Shown here in pieces: positions 25,206 through 33,498 of a stretch of DNA of 40,785 bases. Source of the DNA: Candidatus Hydrogenedentota bacterium (GTDB taxonomy: Bacteria > Hydrogenedentota > Hydrogenedentia > Hydrogenedentales > SLHB01). The translations under genes were made by a program, and so were the position numbers. Within the stretch, counting starts at the first letter, position 1, and the number at the start of each line of letters is the position of its first letter. The stretch is taken from assembly GCA_016215105.1 (NCBI GenBank), contig JACRLJ010000100.1:1-40785 (forward strand), given 5' to 3'. The notes under the pieces are model-generated. The model searched no databases. It had not been told where the DNA came from and saw only the letters and a list, made by a program, of their open reading frames with translations.

Positions 25206-25592
25206 TTAGGGCCTCTTAGGGGCAAGTTGCTGGTACGCGAGGTAGAAAAGCACGCCGAAGGCCAAATCCAGGACGGCGAACGGTTTCCACATGCCGGGGA
25301 TACCCTGGGCAACCCAGTAGCCGAAGGCGTTGCCGCAGTAGCATACCTTGAGAAGAATGCCGTAGGGTATCAGTTGCCGATTTTCGGCAGGCTTCCTGGC
25401 CACCGCGATGAACATCAGCGCAAAAACAATCAGCAACCCAGCCGGGAATCGGACGTACGCGAAGTGATTCGGCGGCGGGACTGAGAACCAGGTGAACGGG
25501 GCGTCCGGGAATAGCAAAAACGCCACGCCCAGAATGCCGTCGTAGGCCGCCGCGATCCAGAACAGGACGGGAATGAACTTCTCGGCTTTCAT
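25206..25592 (-). CDS. Small four-span membrane protein (128 aa), unknown
   Basis: From the ATG at 25592 the protein has about four hydrophobic helices (around residues 8-27, 40-60, 72-90 and 98-118), short loops and a basic C-terminus (APKRP). The loop after the first helix reads LFPDAPFTWFSVPPP. No family is firmly recognised. The start overlaps the radical SAM stop by four bases (ATGA), which argues for coupled translation and a linked role. An in-frame start at 25628 exists but lies inside the radical SAM gene and is less likely. Confidence 0.7.
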   Translation of the reverse strand: MKAEKFIPVLFWIAAAYDGILGVAFLLFPDAPFTWFSVPPPNHFAYVRFPAGLLIVFALMFIAVARKPAENRQLIPYGILLKVCYCGNAFGYWVAQGIPGMWKPFAVLDLAFGVLFYLAYQQLAPKRP

Positions 25593-26917
25593 GGCAGTGC
25601 CCTTTCCGCGTGAATGCGGTCGCGCCACCGTTTTTTGAACGTGGACCGCCGCCAGTTGGTGAGTTCGTCGCTATAGAGCTTGACGCCTAATTCACGGAAG
25701 CCCCGGGCCAGTTCCTCGATGCTCATTCGCTTGGGTTGGTAGGTGATGTCAAACAGGGTACACCGCTTCCAGAGGTCCTTTTCCAAGAGCCGGCCTTCGC
25801 GCTCCAGGCGTTCGTGGAGCGGGGTGCCTGGAAACGGGGTCTGAATGGTGATCTGGACGTCGTAGAGTTCGGTGTCCATGGCGAACTCGAGCACCGCGTT
25901 GAAAATATCGGGGCCTTGCGTATCCATGCCCAGTACGAAGCAGCCGTTCACGGCAATCCCATGGGACTGAATCTTTCGTATCGCCTCTCGGTAGTTGGTC
26001 CACTGCCCCATTTTCCAGTTGTTATTCATCTCGACGCCGTCCAGGTCCGCCTCCAGGGGGCTCTCGAGGCCGATCAGGACTTGGGCGCAACCGGAGGCGC
26101 GCATCTGACTCAGTAGTTCGTCACCCCGGCTCACGGAGATATCCGTCTCGGCAAACCATCGGATGTTGCGCTTCCTCAGTTCCGGCATGAGAGCCCGCCA
26201 ATAGTTGAGGTCGACGATGGCGTTGTCGTCGGCGAATTCGATGAAGGGGCGATCCCAAAGGGTGAGTATCTTGTCGAGTTCGGCCAGGACCTTTCCCAAC
26301 GGTTTCTGCTTGTACTTTTGCGCGAGAATCACCGAGCTCGCGCAGAACTCGCAATGGTGCGGACAGCCCCGGCTGGTTTGAACTGTCAGGCGGTTGTATT
26401 TCGAGATGTCCAACAGTTCGTAGGCGGGCATCGGGGCGTCGTTGAAATCGAGGTCGCCGTCGCGGACGCCGTAGAAGGTCTGCATATTGCCGGCGGCGCG
26501 ATCGTGCAGCACGGCAGGCCAGCTCGACTCCCCTTCACCAATGACGACGGCGTCGGCGTAGCGGGCGGCCTCCTCGGGCACACAACTGACGTGCGGACCG
26601 CCGAGCACCGTCTTCACGCCCAAGGCCCGGTAGCGTTGGGCGAGTTCATAGCCTTCTTCCATCTGCGCGGTGTAGCTCGAAATGCCGACGAGGTCAAACC
26701 CGTTGGGGAGTGTTCGCATGGTGCGGATGTCATCTACTTCGATGTAGGTGATCTCGTGTTCCTTCGGGGTCATGCCGGCCAGGGTGAGCAGCCCCAGGCT
26801 GGGCAGCGACGCAACGGTCTTGCTGCGTTCAACGAACCCGGGCAGCGTCAGCCCGAGCCGGAGCAGTTCCTCGTCGTACGCGCGAATACCACTCATGGCA
26901 ATGAGACCGATTCTCAT
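25589..26917 (-). CDS. B12-binding-domain radical SAM protein (DUF4070-type C-terminus)
   Basis: From the ATG at 26917 the protein has 442 residues. The N-terminal ~150 residues form a cobalamin-binding-like domain (FDLVGISSYTAQ, then VLGGPHVSCVPEEAARYAD and VIGEGE). The radical SAM cluster motif CxxxCxxC is C185, C189 and C192, after TSRG. A typical barrel follows, with FADDNAIVD and FVLGMD, and the C-terminal part carries TPFPGTPLHERL and ITYQPKRMSIEEL, as in DUF4070 proteins. These enzymes methylate or rearrange unactivated carbons, often in lipids or natural products; the substrate here is unknown. The gene overlaps both small membrane-protein genes by four bases each, so the product or substrate may be membrane-linked. 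Confidence 0.88.
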   Translation of the reverse strand: MRIGLIAMSGIRAYDEELLRLGLTLPGFVERSKTVASLPSLGLLTLAGMTPKEHEITYIEVDDIRTMRTLPNGFDLVGISSYTAQMEEGYELAQRYRALGVKTVLGGPHVSCVPEEAARYADAVVIGEGESSWPAVLHDRAAGNMQTFYGVRDGDLDFNDAPMPAYELLDISKYNRLTVQTSRGCPHHCEFCASSVILAQKYKQKPLGKVLAELDKILTLWDRPFIEFADDNAIVDLNYWRALMPELRKRNIRWFAETDISVSRGDELLSQMRASGCAQVLIGLESPLEADLDGVEMNNNWKMGQWTNYREAIRKIQSHGIAVNGCFVLGMDTQGPDIFNAVLEFAMDTELYDVQITIQTPFPGTPLHERLEREGRLLEKDLWKRCTLFDITYQPKRMSIEELARGFRELGVKLYSDELTNWRRSTFKKRWRDRIHAERALP

Positions 26918-27126
26918 TTGAACAGCACTCCTATGATTAGGAAAGCCACGGCCAGGATCAGACTCGTCACGGGAATGAAGAACAGGTGTCGAAAAGGCTT
27001 GATGAACGCCGATAGATAGCAGACGAGCGGCATCGTGATGGCGCCGAGAATCAAGAGGTGTGAACTCCACTGCGCCGCGTGACGCGTCTCGGGACGGTCA
27101 AAGCTGACGTAGAAATGCCTATCCAA
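26914..27126 (-). CDS. Small membrane protein, probably N-terminally truncated
   Basis: A TTG-initiated frame of 70 residues has two hydrophobic segments (about residues 22-40 and 48-68) with the conserved-looking SSHLLILGAITMPLVCYLSA and FRHLFFIPV. The stop overlaps the radical SAM ATG by four bases. Upstream, an ATG at 27152 in a different frame reads MAVVNVYAAWIG, which looks like the N-terminus of the same kind of protein. From memory, homologues run from such a start through a middle region of about 45 residues into this C-terminus. The gene therefore appears to have lost its middle with a frame change. It may still be translated from the TTG, or may be a pseudogene. Confidence 0.5.
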   Translation of the reverse strand: MDRHFYVSFDRPETRHAAQWSSHLLILGAITMPLVCYLSAFIKPFRHLFFIPVTSLILAVAFLIIGVLFK

Positions 27127-27152
27127 GCGGCATAGACATTCACCACGGCCAT

Positions 27153-27946
27153 GGCCCCACCTCCCCCGCTCTCAAGCGGTATCGTTTTCGACGATACTAC
27201 GTTTCTGGCTCAGCCCCGATCCCCACAATCAATCCAGACGGCGCCGAAGGTCCCACACGCGGCGATATCCGGTTTTGGAAAAACCGGACTACCTGACCGG
27301 ACTTCCTAATATGAGACTATCACTCGATGGAGCAAATGAGCAATAGAAACTTCGGACTCGGGCCCAAATCCGCGGTCCAGAGGTCTGCGCCTCGCAAATA
27401 CCCCTCTATATGTATAGGTCATCTGTTTCGGCTTTCGGACGCCGAGGCGGGGTCGGAGGGGCTGTCAAGGACGCTACTTTCCGCCTGGCGCGAGGGGGCG
27501 AAGGTTCGGCGGAACGAGGGTCGGTCGGGGTCGGGGCGCTCTGGACGGTGGGGCCGACGGGTAGGCATTTTACGCGAGACGAGGGTCATTTGGTTGACGT
27601 AGAGCATGTGCGGTGTCAGTTATCGCAGTTCGAGCGGCCTTGGAGGTGGCCAGGAAAGGCGAAACGAGGGTGAATTAGTTGTCGTATTATGATTATTCTG
27701 ATAATATTATACTAAGTACCTAAGTAGTCAGCGTCACGGGTCTTTGTTAAGAAAACCGGACATCATAGATGATTAGAGTCGATCTATGCAGTTTGGGTTT
27801 GATACTCACTTCCCACTGTCTGCGGACCACGCCGAAGACCCGCGACAAATTGTACATGCTGGGGCTGCAATTGGGCGAAAGCATGCGGTGGTGGCTCTTG
27901 CTGGGCTTCGCAGTTCGCGGCGGGTGTTTGGGCATCCATTTGAGAA
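27153..27946. other. Long intergenic region, no recognisable gene
   Basis: This stretch of 794 bases has only weak open frames in both directions. It contains two perfect hairpins: 27179-27197 (arms GTATCGT/ACGATAC) and 27269-27287 (arms CCGGTTTT/AAAACCGG around GGA, without a T-tract). A G-rich segment lies at about 27430-27570 and a strongly AT-rich segment at 27675-27720. Frames at 27747-27950 give basic, low-complexity peptides that I do not recognise. No tRNA or known RNA fold was seen. It may be the grave of a deleted gene. Confidence 0.5.
27509..27686. repeat. Imperfect direct repeats with GCGRRACGAGGGT core
   Basis: The core occurs at 27509-27521, 27574-27586 and 27659-27671. The second and third extend to 28-base copies (27574-27601 and 27659-27686) with 23 of 28 identical bases by hand alignment. 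The starts are 65 and 85 bases apart. The copies are irregularly spaced and diverged, so this is not a CRISPR array. The function is unknown. Confidence 0.45.
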
Positions 27947-30900
27947 TCACTTGATTTCCAGATCGGTGGTGGTTGACTGATTGTCGCTCAGCGCCAGTGT
28001 GGCGCAGGCGAAACGTGCGACGGCGTAGCGATCAGGGACTTGGACTGATACTGGCGGCGCGGCTACTACGGCGACTGTGTAGTCTCCGGCGTCGAGGCCA
28101 CGAAAGGCATAGTCACGGTCTTGGATGATATTGTCTATCAAACGGAGTAGGCGCGGTTTGAGGCTTTCGACCAGTTCACGAGTAAGTTCTTTGATCTCGA
28201 CTTGGCCCGGTAGCAGAACCAGGATGGCGCGCTCTTCCTTTGCCATTCCTTTCAGCTTGACGGTGATTGAAGCGCCACCCACATCCATATCCTGATATGT
28301 TGGCCCATCGGCTTTCACATCTACCGTCAAGGATGCGAATGGGGCCAATTCATCGCCGTCCACAATCGCAGTCAGTTGATATTGTCCTGGATCGACTCCC
28401 GCGATTTGGTAGTAACCGTGTTCATCCGTTGACGCTGCCGGATATTCGGAATTGAGTGGAAGCGTTCTTGGCTCAAGGCGAATTAGCGCACCGGATTTGG
28501 GCTGTCCGGATATGCGAAATGTTCCTTCCAACACACCGGCGCCTGCGGCGAGGTCGAATCGCACGGTCGTTACCTTTCCAGCCTCGACGACGGCATGCTG
28601 CTGTCCGGCCATTCCGCTGCCGGGTAGTGACACCATCATATTGATGAGCGGCGCAGGGGAAATGTGGTCAAGGTAGAAATGTCCGTCTGGCCCGGTGCAG
28701 ATCTGCCTCTGGCTTCCTTCGCCGAATGCGCCAGCGTAGTTGTTGTGAGCAACGACCGTCGCGCCGGTCACCGGATTTGATCCCTTTGTAACCCAGCCCT
28801 CGATGGCGCCAGTGGATCGTGAACTCGCCACCAGTTTCACCTCGCGGAGCGGCTCACCAGCCTGCACGTCTATTGCCTTGGACACCGCAGGCGAATCAAG
28901 AGACCATCCGTCAAAATAGGCTTCAAGGTTGTACTTTCCGGGCAAGACGTATGAGAACGAGAAGGCGCCCCACCATGTCATCATTCCCTGCGCGCCAGGG
29001 TGGCTGCCTGACCGTCCTCCGAGACCTGACGCGGGCAGAACGATTGCGAGGCCCGGGTCCAGAGGCCGGAGAACCACGATAGCATCCTGCAATCTCTTTC
29101 CCTGTTCGTCAACGACATCCCCTTCGATTTGCCCGACCGGTTCGATTCTTACGACGAGCCCTTGCAGCCCTTCATCTCCAAGATCAAAGGGTCCTATACA
29201 CCGGCTGACACCCTTATCGTGGACAGCCTGTATACGCAGACCTTGCGTAGGGCCTGGAGTGAAGAGCACGAATCGGCCCAAATCGTCCGTTACGCTTCCG
29301 ATAGGGGTCACCGACTTCAAGGCGAAAGCAAGACGGTTGTCCTTGTCAGAAGCCGCGAGGCACACCGCCGCGGACACGAGGGGCTTTCCGTCCGAGTCCT
29401 GAACTACCCCGGATATCCGGAAACGCTTCTCAAGCACCAGGTCAACGGCGTCGTACGCTTGTCCGGGATTCACGGTAATGGCTGCCGAGCATGGAGGAAG
29501 CGCTTGGTGGGAACTCAGCGTAACTGTGCTTTCACCCTTCAGTCCGGCTATCCGAAACGTCCCCGCGGCGTCGGTCCTCTCTCCGCCCACCAAAACGCCT
29601 GGCAAGCCCGCTCCCGTGCCCGCATCAATCACACGTCCGGCCACCGTGCCACCGTCTATTAGTAGAAGCGTAACCGGGTTTGGCGCGAGATCATTATCAG
29701 ACAACTCGATCTTGACGGGCCCGTCTTTCAGGCATAGGCTACCGCGCGATCTCGGCGATATCGTGATGGTACATTCAGATTCTGGCTTGTCCACTGCAAG
29801 ATTGAATGAGCCATCCGTGCCAGACGTCGCGACCCCAAGGGACATCCCGTTGCTTGACCATGCGGTGACTTCCAGATTGGGTACGGGATCATTGGTGGAA
29901 GCATGGATAGTTTTCCCGCGCACAATATGTTGTGGGTCGGGTTTCGCGAGTTGAATTTGGATTCCTTTCGTACCGGCTTGCACCCCCGGCACGCGGTTCC
30001 GTGAATAGCCTTCGGCGGAAGCCGTGAGTAGGTAGGGACCTGTGAATAGAAAGTCCGTTGCGAAGTGTCCGTTGGAGTCCGACGACACTCTCATATAATC
30101 AACGTCCGAGTGATGCCGGCCTGCGCCATCGACGAAATCAAACATGAGGTCAACGCGAGCGCCTGAAATTGGAGATCCGGATCGATCTGTCACACGACCT
30201 TCGATCTTCTTAGCGGGGGACAGGACAAGATTGGTGAAATACTCGCGAACCAACGGGTCACCCCGAAAGATTGACTTGCCATACATTTCACCCAGCGCGG
30301 CGTGCAGGCAAAGTCTGTTGTCGGCGATGTAGTTGGCGCTGTCGACCAGCAGCGGAACATCGGTGATTTCGTAGTCTCCGTGTTCGCCGGTGACTGTCGT
30401 CCGATGATAGCTGCCAAGCTTCTTGACGCCATCGACATCTGCGAGCCGCTCCAGCACGACTTCGACGCCGGGCTGCGGCACTCCCTGTGAATCCAGAACG
30501 CTGCCGCGGACTACTCCCACGTCCAAAGTGGGTGTCCTGGGCGGGTCCGGGAATGATCCCACTGCGCCAGATGCCGACTTAATCTCGGGCAGAACCGAGG
30601 CGCTCGGTACCTGGGGTTTCTCGATCACACTCTGGGCCGACGTAGCTGCCCTTGCGACAACTTGAGGCCTTGGCTCGCGGGTGAAATAGGCGTATCCGGC
30701 GGCTGCCAAGAGGGCGCTTATCAGCAGTCCGGACGCTGTGGCCTTTATCGCGAACAGAACGGGCGACGATACCGCAGCCGACGAAGCGAGAGCGCCGGAC
30801 GCAGCAGGAATGGTTTTGAAGCTTGTCAGCGCAAGCCTGCCCAACGAGGCGAGCAGTCCGGCCGGGGCCGCCTCGGCAGTGCGAGCCGCCAGGAGCGCGC

Positions 30901-31447
30901 TGAACGCCGCGGCGGTCACCATGACACCCCTCCGGTTCAGGACTACCCTCACCTGCTCAATTCCGTTGGCGATACGTTGGGTGACGGCGGAGCGGCTTAG
31001 TCCGAGGTCGCGGGCGATTTCGTCGTGGGTTTCGCGTTGGAGGAAGTGGCGGATTAGCGGGTCGCGGAAGCGTTCGGGGAGTTGGGCGATGGCTTCGTCG
31101 ATGTGGAGTTGGATGTCGTCCCAGGTGGGTTCGACGGTTTTGGGCGCGGCGGTTGCGGCGGCGTGTTCGCGTTTGTGGCGGCGGATGTCTTGTCGGATAC
31201 GGTTTAGGGCGAGCGAGGTCGCGGCGCTGTGGAGCCAGCCGCCGAGCGAGGTGCGGATGCGTGCGCGGCCTGAAGCGAGTTGGAGAAAGCAGTCTTGGGT
31301 GACCTCCTCGGCGTCCGACGGGTTTCCGAGCACGCGTTTGCAGGTGGCGAAGACCATGCCGGCGTAGCGCGTTACGAGGTCGTTGAACGCTTCAGCGTCG
31401 CGGTGGTCGGTCCATCGTTTAAGTAGCGCGGCATCGACTGGGCTCAT
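27947..31447 (-). CDS. ECF sigma factor fused through a membrane helix to an exported repeat array (1166 aa)
   Basis: Residues 1-170 are a sigma-70 ECF factor: region 2 with DAEEVTQDCFLQL (45-57) and region 4 with LPERFRDPLIRHFLQRE then THDEIARDLGLSRSAVTQRI (about 123-159). A hydrophobic Ala-rich helix (176-205) and a clear membrane span (231-253, LFAIKATASGLLISALLAAA) follow, then a Pro/Ala/Ser linker. From about 310 to 1050 there are about eight carboxypeptidase-regulatory-like units (starts near 311, 413, 505, 600, 675, 765, 872 and 965). The last module holds LLPGQV (1078-1083). The sigma half should be cytoplasmic and the array periplasmic, making this a one-piece envelope sensor and transcription factor. 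No anti-sigma gene is adjacent. GGGAGG lies before the ATG. ECF factors with C-terminal membrane extensions are known from planctomycetes; this domain pairing is less familiar. The frame is uninterrupted. Confidence 0.9.
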   Translation of the reverse strand: MSPVDAALLKRWTDHRDAEAFNDLVTRYAGMVFATCKRVLGNPSDAEEVTQDCFLQLASGRARIRTSLGGWLHSAATSLALNRIRQDIRRHKREHAAATAAPKTVEPTWDDIQLHIDEAIAQLPERFRDPLIRHFLQRETHDEIARDLGLSRSAVTQRIANGIEQVRVVLNRRGVMVTAAAFSALLAARTAEAAPAGLLASLGRLALTSFKTIPAASGALASSAAVSSPVLFAIKATASGLLISALLAAAGYAYFTREPRPQVVARAATSAQSVIEKPQVPSASVLPEIKSASGAVGSFPDPPRTPTLDVGVVRGSVLDSQGVPQPGVEVVLERLADVDGVKKLGSYHRTTVTGEHGDYEITDVPLLVDSANYIADNRLCLHAALGEMYGKSIFRGDPLVREYFTNLVLSPAKKIEGRVTDRSGSPISGARVDLMFDFVDGAGRHHSDVDYMRVSSDSNGHFATDFLFTGPYLLTASAEGYSRNRVPGVQAGTKGIQIQLAKPDPQHIVRGKTIHASTNDPVPNLEVTAWSSNGMSLGVATSGTDGSFNLAVDKPESECTITISPRSRGSLCLKDGPVKIELSDNDLAPNPVTLLLIDGGTVAGRVIDAGTGAGLPGVLVGGERTDAAGTFRIAGLKGESTVTLSSHQALPPCSAAITVNPGQAYDAVDLVLEKRFRISGVVQDSDGKPLVSAAVCLAASDKDNRLAFALKSVTPIGSVTDDLGRFVLFTPGPTQGLRIQAVHDKGVSRCIGPFDLGDEGLQGLVVRIEPVGQIEGDVVDEQGKRLQDAIVVLRPLDPGLAIVLPASGLGGRSGSHPGAQGMMTWWGAFSFSYVLPGKYNLEAYFDGWSLDSPAVSKAIDVQAGEPLREVKLVASSRSTGAIEGWVTKGSNPVTGATVVAHNNYAGAFGEGSQRQICTGPDGHFYLDHISPAPLINMMVSLPGSGMAGQQHAVVEAGKVTTVRFDLAAGAGVLEGTFRISGQPKSGALIRLEPRTLPLNSEYPAASTDEHGYYQIAGVDPGQYQLTAIVDGDELAPFASLTVDVKADGPTYQDMDVGGASITVKLKGMAKEERAILVLLPGQVEIKELTRELVESLKPRLLRLIDNIIQDRDYAFRGLDAGDYTVAVVAAPPVSVQVPDRYAVARFACATLALSDNQSTTTDLEIK

Positions 31448-31494
31448 GTTTTCCTCCCCCGTAGCTGTTAAGGATGAACGGGTATTGGTTAAGA

Positions 31495-31579
31495 GGACGT
31501 TTTGGCAAAACGTCCCTACCCCGGTGGCCGAAGGGTTTAGGGATAGACGTTTTGGAGAAATGTCCCTAACCGGTGGCCG
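31495..31579. repeat. Hairpin-bearing direct repeat in the sigma-gene leader
   Basis: The first copy (31495-31530) begins with a perfect hairpin, GGACGTTTTG and CAAAACGTCC around one G (31495-31515), then CCTA and CCGGTGGCCG. The second copy (31545-31579) repeats AGACGTTTTGG...ATGTCCCTAA and CCGGTGGCCG with a weaker hairpin. About 29 of 35 bases agree by hand alignment. Both lie 48-132 bases before the sigma-fusion start, within its probable leader. Confidence 0.6.
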
Positions 31580-31701
31580 GTGTTGGCTACGGATTCTACC
31601 CCTATGTCACCGCCGGGGCGAGTTTGGTAAGTCTTGGAGGGCTTGGGGGGCAAGATGCGGGGACCCGCGCTCGGCGAGCGCGGGGGTACTGGGGGCGTTC
31701 G

Positions 31702-31800
31702 GACAGAGTGGACAAGTCGGACAAGTCGGACAAGTCGGACAGGTCGGACAGGTCAGACAGGTCAGACGGGGCGGACGGGGCGGACGGGCCGGACGAGGAC
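31702..31800. repeat. 9-base GTCNGAC tandem array, long copy
   Basis: Eleven consecutive 9-base units occupy exactly 99 bases. Read as GAC-first units they run GACAGAGTG, GACAAGTCG three times, GACAGGTCG, GACAGGTCA twice, GACGGGGCG twice, GACGGGCCG and GACGAGGAC. The units change stepwise from AAGTCGGAC to GGGGCGGAC, as expected for expansion by slippage and local duplication. It lies between the GT39 gene and the sigma-fusion gene. The rest of 31448-31853 holds no gene. Confidence 0.85.
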
Positions 31801-31853
31801 ACGGCAACTTAACGGCGGTCATTTCACAGGGAATCCAGCACAGGGTTCCCGGC

Positions 31854-33425
31854 CTAAAATGTCAGGTGGCTTTGGTTACCGTTGGGGGAGAAGACGGCTC
31901 GGAGGTTGTCGCGGGATATCCAGAGGCCGTAGGTCCAGATTGCCGCGAAGAGTCCCACTAGAACGAGGGCGGCTATCGCGCGGCGGCGGAGAGTCCGTTT
32001 GGCGGAAGGATTGCTGGAGCGCCAGCGGGCGCGGATCGTGGGGAGCAGGATCATACCGTTGGCGGCGAGCAGGGCTAGACAGGGGATGATGACGAAGTGG
32101 AAGCGGGCTTCGCCGAAGGTGAGGCTGTGCAGGGCAGTGTAGAAAAGGATGGGCAGGAGGAGAAGGACGAGTTTCTTGTCGTAGCGGTCGGCAAAGAGGG
32201 CGCCGACGACCGAGAATAGCGTTAGAAGCACAAAGGGGCTAAGTAGGAGGAGCAAGCATAAGGTCAGGACGAGCGGCGGCAGGTGTCCGATGAAGTTGTA
32301 GGAGTAGGCGAAAAGAAAGAGGCGGTGTTCGAGGCCCCAGAAGTGGGCAAACTTGGGCGCGATAAGGCCAATCGATTTCCAGGGGTGTTCGCGCATAAAC
32401 GCGAGGGCGCGTTCCTTGCCCCAGTTGTGCATGACCACGTCGCTCTCCGCGGCGTCCAGGTTGTAACGCCGCCGTAGTTCATCGGAATCGCTGACGGGGT
32501 TCTTGTAGGAGAGCAGTTCCTGATAGAGCAAGCGCCTTACGTCAGCGTCGGTCAATCGGACCTTCGACGATTGGGAGAGCCTGGCGAGATTGTCCTTGAT
32601 GAATTCGTTGACGAGATCCTGCGCCGCATCCATATTGAATGTGCCGTCCGCTCCGTCGCGGTAGCCGATGTACAGGTTGTAGCCGGTACGCGTGTCGAGG
32701 TAGACGAACTGTCCGGTGAGGCGGGTGTTGCGGACGGACCACGGCGTGACCACCGCCGCGACAATGACGAAGATGATCGCGATGTTGATCGCGGGACCTT
32801 TCCAGGTCCGTGGCGGCCACAGCATCCACAGAAAGATCAGCGGCAACGCGTACGTAATCTCCGGACGAATCAAAATGCTCGCGGCAAGGCACAGACCGGC
32901 GCAGGCGGAGTTGAGGCGGGACCGGCGCTCGTCCGCCTTGAGCAAGAAGAGAATCGCCAGCAGGAGAAGCGGGATGAAGATGTTTTCCGTGAGCAGGCCA
33001 ACCGAATACAGGATCAACGGAATGTACAGCGCGACGAAGAGGCCGCCGAGGCGTCCGGCCCGCTCACCAAACACGCGCTGGCCGATGAGATACGTAAATA
33101 CCGGCGCTGACGCCGCAATGACAGTTTGGATGATTCGGGCAACGAAATAGCTCGGACCGAAAAGGTAGTACACCCCGGCTAGAAAGAACGGGTAGCCCGG
33201 TGGACGAAACGACGACAGCAACCCGAAGTACCAGCGATAGCCGTTTCCGGCGGCTAGGTTGCGCGCCAAGAGATGGTATTCAATTTCGTCAAGACTGAGG
33301 TCGGCGCGGCCCGCAGCCAGCACGAAGATCAGACGCGGCACAAGCGCGAGCGCGTAGAGGAGGAGCGCGTATTGCAGGGGGCTGGGTGTTTGCAGCCATC
33401 GGTCGTACGCGCGTCGAGAGGTCAT
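31854..33425 (-). CDS. GT39/PMT-like membrane glycosyltransferase (ArnT-type)
   Basis: This 523-residue polytopic protein has about 11-12 spans and the signature of the dolichyl/undecaprenyl-phosphate-sugar-dependent GT-C group. An acidic loop after the first span, LSLDEIEYHLLARNL, contains the catalytic-type Asp and Glu. FRPPGYPFFLAGVYYLFG follows, and later SILIRPEITYALPL and VVTPWSVRNTRLTG. The C-terminal half has a soluble loop (about 265-350) and a final set of spans. Such enzymes move a sugar from a lipid carrier to lipid A, protein or glycan on the periplasmic side. The acceptor is unknown. The ribosome site before the ATG is weak. Confidence 0.82.
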   Translation of the reverse strand: MTSRRAYDRWLQTPSPLQYALLLYALALVPRLIFVLAAGRADLSLDEIEYHLLARNLAAGNGYRWYFGLLSSFRPPGYPFFLAGVYYLFGPSYFVARIIQTVIAASAPVFTYLIGQRVFGERAGRLGGLFVALYIPLILYSVGLLTENIFIPLLLLAILFLLKADERRSRLNSACAGLCLAASILIRPEITYALPLIFLWMLWPPRTWKGPAINIAIIFVIVAAVVTPWSVRNTRLTGQFVYLDTRTGYNLYIGYRDGADGTFNMDAAQDLVNEFIKDNLARLSQSSKVRLTDADVRRLLYQELLSYKNPVSDSDELRRRYNLDAAESDVVMHNWGKERALAFMREHPWKSIGLIAPKFAHFWGLEHRLFLFAYSYNFIGHLPPLVLTLCLLLLLSPFVLLTLFSVVGALFADRYDKKLVLLLLPILFYTALHSLTFGEARFHFVIIPCLALLAANGMILLPTIRARWRSSNPSAKRTLRRRAIAALVLVGLFAAIWTYGLWISRDNLRAVFSPNGNQSHLTF

Positions 33426-33498
33426 CCGTGAAGCTCAATCCTTGTGTCGTGCCTGTTTCGCGGGGAAGTGTATCACACGGCAAACTTCGAGCAGACTC

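Noticed and set aside
27269-27287. Perfect CCGGTTTT/AAAACCGG hairpin as a terminator
   Set aside because: There is no T-tract on either strand and no gene end close by, so a termination role is not supported.
27327-27602. 91-residue plus-strand open frame in the long intergenic gap
   Set aside because: The translation is Arg/Gly/Ser-rich and repeat-derived, lacks a ribosome site and has no recognisable features.
27678-27706. Promoter-like TTGTCG and TAATAT with 17-base spacing on the plus strand
   Set aside because: It lies in an AT-rich block where such matches are expected by chance, and no plus-strand gene follows.
31702-31800. Possible CRISPR array
   Set aside because: The period is 9 bases with no unique spacers, and no cas genes are in the window; it is a simple tandem repeat.
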